NCBI RefSeq assembly: GCF_014490745.1
Contig: NZ_LZEU01000001.1
Coordinates: 4,885,306-4,949,305 of the forward strand
DNA: 64,000 nt
Direction: 5' to 3'
DNA from: Pseudomonas alcaligenes
GTDB taxonomy: Bacteria; Pseudomonadota; Gammaproteobacteria; Pseudomonadales; Pseudomonadaceae
Positions 1 through 9,255 of the stretch are shown one piece after another. The notes under the pieces are model-generated. The model saw nothing but the letters and a program-made list of their open reading frames with translations. It was not told the origin of the DNA and searched no databases. Within the stretch, counting starts at the first letter, position 1. The number at the start of each line of letters is the position of its first letter. The translations under genes and the position numbers were made by a program.

Positions 1-48
1 CGAGCCGGCCAGGGAGAACAGGGCGATGCTCAGCATCAGTCGTTTCAT
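1..48 (-). CDS. N-terminal fragment of a secreted or lipoprotein-like hypothetical protein
   Basis: Only the first 16 codons are inside the window; the gene runs off the left edge. They read MKRLMLSIALFSLAGS from an ATG at 48, that is a positively charged start followed by a hydrophobic stretch, which is what a signal peptide looks like. The mature protein lies outside, so family and function cannot be given. A GGAGCGTGACC stretch just upstream of the ATG contains a usable ribosome binding site. Confidence 0.55.
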   Translation of the reverse strand, partial: MKRLMLSIALFSLAGS

Positions 49-203
49 CGGTCACGCTCCTTCGTTGTACGAACGACCCAAACAGGTCATGGCGGGGCAA
101 TCCACCCCCAGACTGAAAGGCGTGCGCTGTTGTTCGAACCGCCGCGCCACGCCGCCAGACTCAGGCAGCCTAGCGCAAGGCCGGCAACACTGCCGGCGGC
201 GCT

Positions 204-419
204 TCAGCTATTGCCGATGCGGAAGCCGACCTTGAGGGTCACCTGGTAGTGGCCGACCTTGCCGCCCTCGATATGCCCGCGGGTTTCGGTGACCTCGAAC
301 CAGTCCATGTTGCGCACGGACTTGGCGCATTCGGCCAAGGCGTTGTTGATGGCGTCCTCGATGCTGGTCTTCGACGAGCCGACGACTTCGATTTTCTTGT
401 AGGTGTGGTGATCGGACAT
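204..419 (-). CDS. Dodecin, flavin-binding storage protein
   Basis: A 71-residue protein matching the dodecin family in length and sequence throughout. Dodecins assemble into hollow dodecamers that bind riboflavin or FMN in the cytoplasm and buffer free flavin; the stacking Trp (Trp40 in NMDWFEV) and the Gln in HYQVTLKV (Gln59) are present. A GAGGT ribosome binding site precedes the ATG. It lies downstream of trpI on the same strand with a gap of 47 bases, so read-through is possible, but no functional link with tryptophan synthesis is implied. A short hairpin (181-196) follows the stop codon but lacks a clear U-tract. Confidence 0.9.
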   Translation of the reverse strand: MSDHHTYKKIEVVGSSKTSIEDAINNALAECAKSVRNMDWFEVTETRGHIEGGKVGHYQVTLKVGFRIGNS

Positions 420-466
420 GGCAGCGACCTCAGGCAGTCAGTTTCCTGTTTGAGGCTAGTCCAGTT

Positions 467-1354
467 TCAGCCACCCAGCTCCGCGCGCAGCCACTGCGCC
501 AGGCGCTCGGCGCGGCTGTCGCGGGTACGCCCGGGCACCCACAGGGCCAGGCGCGCCGGGGTTTCGACAAAGCCCCAGGGCGCCAGCAGGCGCCCGCCGG
601 CAAGGTCGTCGGCCACCAGTTGCTGCGGGGCGATGGCCACGCCAAGGCCGGCGGCCGCCGCCTCCAGCAGGTAGTAGAGGTGCTCGAAACCCTGGCCCAG
701 CTGCAGACGCTCCACTGCCAGCCCCTGGGCCGCGGCCCACTGCGGCCAGGCCTGCGGGCGCGACACCGTGTGCAGCAGCGGCACGCCGAGCAGGGCGCTG
801 GCCGGGGCATCGATCAACGCGGCATGGCCGGCATAGCGCGGGCTGAGGACCGCGCCGATGCGCTCGGCGGCCAGCTCGAACACCTGCATGTCCGCCGGCC
901 AGGGCGGCGCGGCGAAGCACAGGGTGGCATCCACGCCCGGGCGGCGCGGATCCAGTTCGCCCTCGCTGGCCGACAGCTGCAGACGCAGTTCGGGCAGCTC
1001 GCGGTTGAGCCGATCCAGGCGCGGGATAAACCAGCGCGCCAGCAGGCTGCCCGGGCAACCGAGCACGAAGGGCGCGTCGTGGCTTTGCCGCTTGAGTTCG
1101 GCACAGGCGGTGCGCAGGCGCTCGAAGGCCTCGCTGGCGGCATCGCGCAGGCGCAGGCCGGCGTCGCTGGGGCGCAGGCCGCGGCCTTCCTTGACGAACA
1201 GGGCGACGCCGAGCTGTTCCTCCAGGGTCTTGATCTGCCGGCTCACCGCCCCGTGGGTCACGTGCAGCTCATCCGCTGCACGGCTGACGCTGTGCAGGCG
1301 GGCGACCGCCTCGAAGGCGTGCAGGGCGTTGAGCGATGGCAGTTCCTGGCTCAT
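467..1354 (-). CDS. trpI: TrpI, LysR-type activator of trpBA
   Basis: A 295-residue LysR-type regulator with an N-terminal winged helix-turn-helix (residues about 6-65, [20 protein letters not shown]) and a C-terminal effector domain. In pseudomonads TrpI activates the trpBA promoter in response to indoleglycerol phosphate. Identity as TrpI rests on close similarity to the P. aeruginosa protein, for example [20 protein letters not shown] and [20 protein letters not shown], and on the nearby trpBA genes. Unusually it is not directly divergent from trpB: a DUF3592 gene ends 3 bases before its ATG, so the two are probably cotranscribed and the TrpI operator should lie between DUF3592 and trpB. 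Confidence 0.88.
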   Translation of the reverse strand: MSQELPSLNALHAFEAVARLHSVSRAADELHVTHGAVSRQIKTLEEQLGVALFVKEGRGLRPSDAGLRLRDAASEAFERLRTACAELKRQSHDAPFVLGCPGSLLARWFIPRLDRLNRELPELRLQLSASEGELDPRRPGVDATLCFAAPPWPADMQVFELAAERIGAVLSPRYAGHAALIDAPASALLGVPLLHTVSRPQAWPQWAAAQGLAVERLQLGQGFEHLYYLLEAAAAGLGVAIAPQQLVADDLAGGRLLAPWGFVETPARLALWVPGRTRDSRAERLAQWLRAELGG

Positions 1355-1357
1355 GGT

Positions 1358-2026
1358 TCAGTCCGCCAGTTCCGGCAGGAAGCTGACGTCCATGCTGTAG
1401 CGCTTGGGCTTGTTCGGGTCGATCAACACGCGTACCTGCTTCTCGGTGATATAGGGGCTGGGGTCGAACCACAGGTTGTCGCTGGAGAACAGGTGCAGCT
1501 TGTTGGTTGCCGGGTTGAGCCACTGCGCGTCGATCTTCCACGGGTGCACGCCGTTGATGCTCAGCGACTCGTTGAGGCGCACGCTGACCAGGTCGGCGAA
1601 CACCGGCAGGCCGCTGACGCGCAGCTCGGCGGCGCGGCGCTTGGCGAATAGCGGAGGGAGCACGAAGACCAGGCCGAGCAGGGTAAATAGCGCGCCGATG
1701 CCGCCCAGTATCAGGCTGACAAACCAGTTCTCCATGAAGCTGTCGAGCTGCGCATGGCTGGGATTGGCCGCCTCGTAGAGCACCGCCACCGACTCGCCGA
1801 TAGCGAAGCTCGGCGGGTTGCTGCACACCCCGCCACGGAAGCTCACGGGCTCGCCATTACCCGTTGAAAACTCAATGGTCGGGCAGCCGCCGGCGATATC
1901 CGTCACCGTGCCGGTGGTGGCCAGCATGTTCACCTGATCGCCCACACGGTGCACCTGTACCGCCACCGCGCCGGCCAGCAGCGCAACACCGATCAGCGGA
2001 AAAATCCATAGCCAGGCCATTCTCAT
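1358..2026 (-). CDS. DUF3592 membrane protein of unknown function
   Basis: A 222-residue protein with two predicted membrane segments, one at the N terminus (about residues 4-24, rich in L, A, V) and one around 103-127 (SLILGGIGALFTLLGLVFVL), separated by a soluble loop containing the GxVTDI and GESVAVLYEAANPSHAQ stretches typical of DUF3592. The C-terminal about 90 residues form a second soluble domain. An AAAGGAG ribosome binding site sits 8 bases upstream of ATG 2026. Function is not known for this family. Its position between trpI and the trpBA promoter means it probably now shares the divergent control region; whether TrpI regulates it is inference. Confidence 0.75.
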   Translation of the reverse strand: MRMAWLWIFPLIGVALLAGAVAVQVHRVGDQVNMLATTGTVTDIAGGCPTIEFSTGNGEPVSFRGGVCSNPPSFAIGESVAVLYEAANPSHAQLDSFMENWFVSLILGGIGALFTLLGLVFVLPPLFAKRRAAELRVSGLPVFADLVSVRLNESLSINGVHPWKIDAQWLNPATNKLHLFSSDNLWFDPSPYITEKQVRVLIDPNKPKRYSMDVSFLPELAD

Positions 2027-2130
2027 CGGTACACTCCTTTGTCCTAGATGCCGTATTTATAATTGATTAAATCTCACAGTTACGAACGGAATTATCGGTT
2101 TTTCTCCACCGCTGTCCAGCCGTAAACTGA

Positions 2131-3389
<1,259 letters not shown>

Positions 3390-3390
<1 letters not shown>

Positions 3391-4199
3391 TGAGCCGTCT
3401 GCAGAGCCGATTTGCCGAGCTGAAACAGCAGAACCGCGCCGCCCTGGTGACCTTCGTCACCGCCGGCGACCCCAACTACGACGCCTCCCTGGCGATCCTC
3501 AAGGGCCTGCCGGAAGCCGGCGCCGACGTGATCGAGCTGGGCATGCCGTTCACCGACCCGATGGCCGACGGCCCGGCCATCCAGCTGGCCAATATCCGCG
3601 CCCTGGCGGCCAAACAGAACCTGGCGAAAACCCTGCAGATGGTTCGCGAGTTCCGCGCCGGCAACCAGAGCACCCCGCTGGTGCTGATGGGCTACTTCAA
3701 CCCCATCCACTACTACGGCGTGGCGCGCTTCATCGCCGACGCCAAAGAGGCCGGCGTCGATGGCCTGATCGTGGTCGACCTGCCGCCGGAACATAACGTC
3801 GACCTGTGCGATCCCGCCCAGGCTGCCGGCCTCGACTTCATCCGCCTGACCACCCCGACCACCGACGACCAGCGCCTGCCCACCGTGCTCAACGGCAGCT
3901 CGGGTTTCGTCTATTACGTCTCGGTGGCCGGCGTCACCGGTTCCGGCTCGGCCACCATCGAGCACGTCGAAGAGGCGGTAGCCCGCCTGCGCCGCCACAC
4001 CGACCTGCCGATCTGCATCGGCTTCGGCATCCGTACTCCGGAACACGCCGCAACCATCGCCCGCCTGGCCGACGGCGTGGTAGTCGGCTCGGCGCTGATC
4101 GACCAGATCGCCAATGCCGAGAACGACGATGCGGCAGTCAAAGGCGTGCTCAACCTGTGCAGCCAACTGGCCGAAGGGGTTCGCGGCGCGCGCCGCTGA
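3390..4199 (+). CDS. trpA: Tryptophan synthase alpha chain
   Basis: A 269-residue TIM-barrel enzyme that cleaves indole-3-glycerol phosphate and channels indole to TrpB. The catalytic acids are visible as Glu49 (VIELGMPF) and Asp60 ([10 protein letters not shown]), matching the E. coli numbering, and the phosphate-binding GIRTPEHA region is present. The start ATG overlaps the trpB stop, so the two genes form an operon. A rho-independent terminator follows at 4215-4240. Confidence 0.97.
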
Positions 4200-4214
4200 A
4201 TTCACCGTGCCAGG

Positions 4215-4240
4215 AAAAAGCCGCCCGAGGGCGGCTTTTT
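4215..4240. terminator. Bidirectional rho-independent terminator (trpA / desaturase)
   Basis: A stem of GCCGCCC / GGGCGGC with a GA-type loop flanked by A5 on the left and T5 on the right, so it can end transcription from both trpA on the plus strand and the desaturase gene on the minus strand. Confidence 0.9.
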
Positions 4241-4250
4241 CGTTTTCGTC

Positions 4251-5231
4251 TCAGCCGCGGCTGCTGACCAATCGCAACACCTGCCAGTAGCTCGGCGGCT
4301 CTGGCGTCAAGCCGCGCTGGCGCAGAAGGGCGTGTAGTTGTGGCAGGCGGAAGAAGGGCACCGAAGCCATCAGGTGGTGCTCGATGTGGTAGTTGACCCG
4401 GATCGGCGCGACGAAGGCGCGGGCCAGCCAGCCGGCGCGCGTGGTACGGGTATTGCGCAGGGTGTCGCGGCTCGGTTCCAGGCAGGCGTGTTCGGCCATC
4501 GAGCGGATGCGGATGAACAGTGGGAAGGGCGTGATGTAGGCCAGGGCCCAGACGCCATACAGCCAGGCGTGGCCGCAGGCCCAGAAGGCGGCCAGCAGCA
4601 GGCCGTTGGTGATCAGCATGCCGGCGGCATTGCCGAGGAAGGTCAGTGGGTAGTCCCACCAGCGACGACCGGCCTGGGGCAGGGGCTGGACATCGTTGGC
4701 CACCGTCCACTTGAGCACGCCGGCATCCATCAGCACGCGACCCAGCACGAACTTCGCCCCGGTCACGCCGAACAGATCACGGGCCAATTTACGCAGCAGC
4801 GAGCGGCGCGTGGTCGGAAAGCCGGCCACCAGGGAAAGGTCTGGGTCGTCCTCTGTCGAGGTCTTGGCGTGGTGCACCAGGTGGTAGGGGCGGTACTTGT
4901 GCAGCTCGTTCCACACCGGCCGCGCGCACAGCCAGTCGGCCAGCACGTCGTTGCCCCACTTGCTCTTGAACAGGGTGCCGTGCGCCGCATCGTGCTGCAG
5001 GATGGCCAGGCACAGCTGGCGCCCGCCGATGATCGCCAGGGCGAGCGGCAGGGCCAGGAACAGCGCCCACAGCGGCAGGCTCACCTGCACCCAGGCCAGT
5101 GCGGCGAAGGTCAGTGCCAGCACGGCCCAAGTCGAGAGCACGGCCCAGGCGCCGCGCCAGTCGGAGCGCTGGGTCAGGGCTTTGATTTCTTCACGGCTGA
5201 ACAGGTCGCTTATTTTTGTTTTTGTCTGCAT
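4251..5231 (-). CDS. Membrane fatty acid desaturase
   Basis: A 326-residue integral membrane di-iron desaturase. The three histidine boxes are present: HDAAH (80-84), HLVHH (117-121) and HIEHH near residue 285. Hydrophobic stretches at about 32-72 and 195-245 fit the four-helix membrane topology. Such enzymes insert double bonds into acyl chains to adjust membrane fluidity; the regiospecificity cannot be read from sequence. It lies 9 bases after a PaaX-family regulator gene on the same strand, so the two are likely an operon and the regulator probably senses an acyl-CoA-like ligand (inference). Carotenoid or sphingolipid-type substrates are possible alternatives. Confidence 0.9.
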   Translation of the reverse strand: MQTKTKISDLFSREEIKALTQRSDWRGAWAVLSTWAVLALTFAALAWVQVSLPLWALFLALPLALAIIGGRQLCLAILQHDAAHGTLFKSKWGNDVLADWLCARPVWNELHKYRPYHLVHHAKTSTEDDPDLSLVAGFPTTRRSLLRKLARDLFGVTGAKFVLGRVLMDAGVLKWTVANDVQPLPQAGRRWWDYPLTFLGNAAGMLITNGLLLAAFWACGHAWLYGVWALAYITPFPLFIRIRSMAEHACLEPSRDTLRNTRTTRAGWLARAFVAPIRVNYHIEHHLMASVPFFRLPQLHALLRQRGLTPEPPSYWQVLRLVSSRG

Positions 5232-5240
5232 GACGGGGAC

Positions 5241-6071
5241 TCAGTGAACGCGGCCAGCCGCTGGCCGCTGTAGGGTTTCCGGTAGGGTTTGGGCGCTGTC
5301 GAACAGGCCGCGCCAAATCTGCTGGCCGTGCTCGACAAAGCGCTGTACGCAGTCGATGAATGCCTGGCGCGCGGCGGTGTCGACCATCGGCTCGGGCAGC
5401 AGCGGATCGAAGCGCACCTGGCGAATCGCCCGGCTGCCGAGCAGGAACACTTCGCGGGCCGCCACGTCGGGCTCCAGCTCGTTCGACGTGCCGCGCCAGG
5501 CGTCCAGCTGGCGGCTGGTCTGCAGGTAACCGGCGGTCAGCGCCTGGCCGTCCCAGAGCCGGCGGATTCGCGCTTCCTGCTGCGCCTCGAAATGCGCGCC
5601 GACAAACACCAGCGCCTCCGGCTCCAGGCCCAACGTCAGCAGGCGCTGACGCACCGCCGCGCTGTTCGCCTCGAGATTGTCCGGGCGGATGTACAGGCCC
5701 TTGTCGAGTGCCTGGAACCCCAACATCTGCAAGGCCCGCTCGCGTCGGCGCAGGGCCAGGCGGTCGGTACGGCCGAGGCCGGCGCAGGCCACCATCAGGT
5801 AATCGCCGTTCCAGGGCCGCAGGCTAGCCTCGACACTGCGCCAGGTCGCCAGCTCGCCAGACAATTGCAGCGCTTCCGCGCCCAACCGGTAGCTGCCGCG
5901 CCCAGCGCCGGCGATCAGGGATTCGGCCGACAGCCGTGCCAGGGCCACGCGCACGTTATTCGGGCTGATGCCGAACAGCTGGCAAGCGCGGATCGCCTCG
6001 CGCGCCTGCAAGGGCTCACCGTTGCTGGCAACCAGCAGCTCGAGAATCAGGCTCTTGGCCGAAGGTTTCAT
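5241..6071 (-). CDS. PaaX-family transcriptional regulator
   Basis: A 276-residue protein when started at ATG 6071 (MKPSAKSLILELL), where PaaX-type proteins normally begin; an upstream in-frame ATG at 6134 would add 21 residues. The N-terminal winged helix (about 1-70, ACQLFGISPNNVRVALARLS) and the central region (YLMVACAG) fit the PaaX/repressor-of-phenylacetate-degradation family, members of which respond to acyl- or aryl-CoA. No phenylacetate genes are nearby; the only downstream gene is the desaturase, so it more likely controls that gene and itself. It is divergent from a LysR gene across about 220 AT-rich bases. Confidence 0.82.
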   Translation of the reverse strand: MKPSAKSLILELLVASNGEPLQAREAIRACQLFGISPNNVRVALARLSAESLIAGAGRGSYRLGAEALQLSGELATWRSVEASLRPWNGDYLMVACAGLGRTDRLALRRRERALQMLGFQALDKGLYIRPDNLEANSAAVRQRLLTLGLEPEALVFVGAHFEAQQEARIRRLWDGQALTAGYLQTSRQLDAWRGTSNELEPDVAAREVFLLGSRAIRQVRFDPLLPEPMVDTAARQAFIDCVQRFVEHGQQIWRGLFDSAQTLPETLQRPAAGRVH

Positions 6072-6291
6072 CGCAGGGATTCTTTCTAAAATTACACTTA
6101 ACGAATTTATATTCCCAACATCGTAATATTTCAACAGCAGAAATCTTCTGCTCCCGTTTGTACCTATTTTTGGCCGAAATCACTGCTGATCGGCCTGGAT
6201 GATCGGCTGAACTTGGTTGGCGAGCGCCATCTGCGCCAGACTCATGCAATAAATAGCGTTGACCGCCGCAATACTTGCCAGGAAAGCAAAG

Positions 6292-7194
6292 ATGAAAACC
6301 ACCCTGGACGAACTGCTTGCCCTCACCCATGTGGTCGATGGCGGCTCCATTACTGCCGCTGCCGAACAGCTGGGGCAGACCGCCTCGGGCATCAGCCGCG
6401 CGCTCAGGCGCCTGGAAGACAAGCTCGAAGTCACCCTGCTGCGCCGCACCACCCGGCGCCTGGAGCTGACCGAAGAGGGTGCGGCCTTTCTCGCCCAGGC
6501 GCGGCGCATCCTCGCCAGCGTCGAAGAGGCCGAGGAACAGATGGCCCTGCGCCGCCAGCTGCCGGCCGGGCGCTTGCGGGTGAATGCCGCCTCGCCGTTC
6601 ATGCTGCATGTCCTGGTGCCGCTGGTTGCCGGCTTCCGCCAGCGCTTCCCGCAGATCGAGCTGGAGCTGAACAGCAACGACCAGATCATCGACCTGCTGG
6701 AGCAACGCACCGACCTGGCCATCCGTATCGGCACCCTGCGCGACTCCAGCCTGCATGCGCGGCCGCTCGGCAGCAGCCGCATCCGCGTGCTGGCCAGCCC
6801 GGGCTACCTGACCGAGCGCGGCACGCCGAGCACGGTGGCGGAGCTGGAGCAACACAGCCTGCTCGGTTTCACCCAGCCCGACAGCCTCAACCAGTGGCCA
6901 CTGCGCCATGCCCTCGGCGACCACCTGGCCATTGCGCCCACGCTCAAGGCCTCTAGCGGCGAGACCCTGCGCCAGCTGGCCCTCGGTGGCGCCGGCATCG
7001 TCTGCCTGTCGGACTTCATGACCGCCGCCGATCGCGCCAGTGGCGCCCTGGTCGAGGTGCTCACCGAGCAAACCCTGGAAGTGCGCCAGCCGATCAACGC
7101 CGTCTACTACCGCAACACCGCGCTGGCTTCGCGCATCCTCTGCTTCCTCGATTACCTGAGCGAATGCCTGGTGCAGGAAGCCTGGCTGAGCTGA
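6292..7194 (+). CDS. LysR-type regulator, DmlR/CrgA-like group
   Basis: A 300-residue LysR regulator with a helix-turn-helix at residues 1-60 (GGSITAAAEQLGQTASGISR) and a substrate-binding C-terminal domain of the DmlR/CrgA subgroup (DLAIRIGTLRDSSLHARPLG). Start ATG 6292 is chosen over an upstream in-frame codon because AGGA at 6280-6283 is well placed. It is divergent from the PaaX-like gene and 94 bases upstream of the FAD oxidoreductase gene, so either could be its target. The effector cannot be inferred. Confidence 0.88.
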   Translation: MKTTLDELLALTHVVDGGSITAAAEQLGQTASGISRALRRLEDKLEVTLLRRTTRRLELTEEGAAFLAQARRILASVEEAEEQMALRRQLPAGRLRVNAASPFMLHVLVPLVAGFRQRFPQIELELNSNDQIIDLLEQRTDLAIRIGTLRDSSLHARPLGSSRIRVLASPGYLTERGTPSTVAELEQHSLLGFTQPDSLNQWPLRHALGDHLAIAPTLKASSGETLRQLALGGAGIVCLSDFMTAADRASGALVEVLTEQTLEVRQPINAVYYRNTALASRILCFLDYLSECLVQEAWLS

Positions 7195-7259
7195 AGACTC
7201 GCGCAGGTAAATCCCCCGCACTTGGCTTTGTGAAATTAATAGTGTATTTATTCATGAAC

Positions 7260-7273
7260 TTTCTAATAAGAAA
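7260..7273. promoter_or_regulatory. AT-rich palindrome upstream of the oxidoreductase gene
   Basis: TTTCTAATAAGAAA, 5-base arms around AATA, inside an AT-rich stretch (about 7228-7280) that also contains two copies of TTCATGA. It ends 15 bases before the start codon, where a repressor such as the cupin regulator encoded downstream could act. Function is inferred from position only. Confidence 0.4.
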
Positions 7274-7288
7274 TTTCATGAGGCTTTC

Positions 7289-8575
7289 ATGTTCAAGCAG
7301 TCCGCGCAGCACATCGGGACCTACTACGCCGCCACCTATGGCGACATTCCGCTGCGCCCGCGCCTGGAAGGCCGCGCAGACAGCCAGATCCTGATCATCG
7401 GCGGCGGTTTCAGTGGCCTGCACACCGCGCTGCGCCTGGCCCTGGCCGGCAAAAAGGTGGTGCTGCTGGAAGCCAGCCGCCTGGCCTGGGCCGCCTCCGG
7501 GCGCAACGGTGGCCAGGCGCTGCCGGGCTGGTCCTGCGATATGCCGGCGTTCGAGAAAGCCCTCGGCCTGGAGCGCGCGCGGACGCTGTGGGACAGCATG
7601 GTCTGGGCTGCCGAGGAAATGCGCGAGCTGCCGCAGCGCCACGGCTTCGACATCGACTACCGCACCGGCGCCATCTACACCGCCGTGCTGCCACGCCGGG
7701 TGCGCCAGCTGCAGGACAGCCTCGAAGAAGCCACCGAGAAATACGGCTACCAGCAGCTGAGCTTCATCCCCAAGCAGGACCTGCCGCAGTGGATCGCCAG
7801 CCCGCGCTACCTGGCCGCCCTGCATGATGCCGGCGCCGCCCACCTCAACCCGCTGAAGCTGGCCCACGGCCTGGCCAACGCCATCGAGGCCGCCGGCGGG
7901 CAGATCTTCGAGCAGAGCCAGGTGCTCGACTACCGCGAGACCGATGCCGGCTTCGTCGCCCGCACCGCACAGGGCGAAGTGCATGGCGATGTACTGGTGC
8001 TGGCCTGCAACGCCTATATCGATCGCCTCGACCGCACGCTGTCCAAACGCCTGCTGCCGGTCGGCTCCTACCAGGTGGCCACCGCGCCGCTGGACCCGGA
8101 ACTGGCGCGCTCGCTGTTCCCGCGTGGCACCTGCGCCATCGACAACCAGTTCGTCCCCGACTACTTCCGCGTCACCCCGGACAACCGCCTGCTGTTCGGT
8201 GGCGGCTGCACCTACCTGGGCGGCATTCCGGCGGACGTGCCGGCCGCGACCCGGCCGTACCTGGAGCGGGTGTTCCCGCAACTGCGCGGGGTGCAGATCG
8301 ACCATGGCTGGGGCGGGCATATTGATTGCACCATGCACCGCACCCCGGACGTCGGCCGCCAGGGCCACAAGTTCTGGCTGCAGGGCTTCTCCGGCCACGG
8401 CATCCTGCCGACCCTGGCCGCCGCCCGCGCGGTAAGCGATGCGATCCTCGGCGACGAACAACTGCTGGGCCTGTACCAGAGCCTGAGCAACCCGCGCTTC
8501 CCCGGCGGCGACCTGCTGGCCGCGCCGATCGAGGCGGTGGGCAAGGCCTGGTACCGGCTGCGCGATGTGATCTGA
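7289..8575 (+). CDS. FAD-dependent gamma-glutamylputrescine oxidase-like enzyme (PuuB/PauB family)
   Basis: A 428-residue member of the DAO family. The dinucleotide-binding motif GGGFSG lies at residues 38-43, followed by the EASRLAWAASGRNGGQ stretch typical of PuuB/PauB and OrdL-like oxidases, and the C-terminal GFSGHGILPTLAAARAVSD FAD loop. PuuB-type enzymes oxidise gamma-glutamyl-polyamine to the aldehyde with release of ammonia and peroxide. The downstream glutamine-synthetase-like gene supplies the glutamylated substrate, which supports the polyamine assignment; pseudomonads carry several PauB paralogues, so the exact polyamine is not known. Confidence 0.82.
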   Translation: MFKQSAQHIGTYYAATYGDIPLRPRLEGRADSQILIIGGGFSGLHTALRLALAGKKVVLLEASRLAWAASGRNGGQALPGWSCDMPAFEKALGLERARTLWDSMVWAAEEMRELPQRHGFDIDYRTGAIYTAVLPRRVRQLQDSLEEATEKYGYQQLSFIPKQDLPQWIASPRYLAALHDAGAAHLNPLKLAHGLANAIEAAGGQIFEQSQVLDYRETDAGFVARTAQGEVHGDVLVLACNAYIDRLDRTLSKRLLPVGSYQVATAPLDPELARSLFPRGTCAIDNQFVPDYFRVTPDNRLLFGGGCTYLGGIPADVPAATRPYLERVFPQLRGVQIDHGWGGHIDCTMHRTPDVGRQGHKFWLQGFSGHGILPTLAAARAVSDAILGDEQLLGLYQSLSNPRFPGGDLLAAPIEAVGKAWYRLRDVI

Positions 8576-8593
8576 ACAGGCACGACATACGCC

Positions 8594-8660
8594 GTAGGGT
8601 GGAAAACCGCGCAGCGTTTTCCACCAAAGCCGGTGGATGAAAAATCGCCATCCACCCTAC
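8594..8660. repeat. REP-like palindromic repeat
   Basis: A 67-base element bounded by GTAGGGTGG and CCACCCTAC. It contains two sub-hairpins, GGTGGAAAAC ... GTTTTCCACC and GGTGGATG ... CATCCACC. This composition is typical of the short interspersed palindromes of pseudomonad intergenic regions. It lies between the oxidoreductase and XRE-cupin genes and shares its GTAGGG...CCCTAC ends with the element at 13833-13883. It could form a long hairpin in mRNA between the two genes. Confidence 0.75.
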
Positions 8661-8681
8661 AAAAGCTCTAAGGAACACCCG

Positions 8682-9239
8682 ATGGACAGACAGGACGAAA
8701 TCGAAGGGCTGGCGATTCTGGTGCGCGACCTGCGCAAGCACAAGAACGTCACCCTCAATGAACTGGCCGAGCGTATCGGCCGCTCGGTGGGCTTCCTGTC
8801 GCAGGTCGAGCGCGGCCTGTCGCGCCCGACCGTGGCCGACCTCACCGCCATCAGCGAAGCGCTCGGCGTGCCGACCACCTACTTCTACAGCCTGAGCAAG
8901 CCGCGTGCGGTGCCCTGGGTGACCCGCCCCGGCGAGCGCCGCACCCTCTACTACGCCGGCGGCATCACCGACGTGCTGGCCTCGCCGACCATGGCCGGCG
9001 GCTTCTCCATGCTCGAGAGCCACCTGCAGCCCGGCGCCACCAGTGGCGAGGGGCACCTCAACGACAGTTCCGAGCAGGGCGGTTTCGTCCTCGAGGGCGA
9101 GCTGACCGTCTGGTACGGCGACGACGCCGAACCGGTCACCCTCGGCCCCAACGACAGCTTCCAGCTGCCGCCGCACGCCCAGTTCCGCTACGCCAACCTC
9201 ACCGATTTCCCCACCAGAGTGCTTTGGGTCTTCACCTGA
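8682..9239 (+). CDS. XRE-cupin regulator, PuuR/PauR-like
   Basis: A 185-residue protein with an N-terminal XRE helix-turn-helix (about 10-65, TLNELAERIGRSVGFLSQVE) and a C-terminal cupin domain (about 110-183, PGATSGEGHLNDSSEQGGFV). This arrangement is that of PuuR and PauR, repressors of polyamine catabolism. Start ATG 8682 follows AAGGAA at 8670-8675. It is flanked by the PauB-like and PauA-like genes, so it probably regulates them; the ligand is presumably a polyamine or its glutamylated form (inference). Confidence 0.87.
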   Translation: MDRQDEIEGLAILVRDLRKHKNVTLNELAERIGRSVGFLSQVERGLSRPTVADLTAISEALGVPTTYFYSLSKPRAVPWVTRPGERRTLYYAGGITDVLASPTMAGGFSMLESHLQPGATSGEGHLNDSSEQGGFVLEGELTVWYGDDAEPVTLGPNDSFQLPPHAQFRYANLTDFPTRVLWVFT

Positions 9240-9255
9240 CCGCGCAGATATCACC

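Noticed and set aside
181..196. Hairpin after dodecin as a terminator
   Set aside because: CCGGCA-ACAC-TGCCGG has no U-tract on the minus strand, so it is not called.
2058..2063. TATAAT before trpB as a trpB -10 box
   Set aside because: No -35 element at a suitable distance on the plus strand, and the start-proximal region is expected to be TrpI-dependent; left uncalled.
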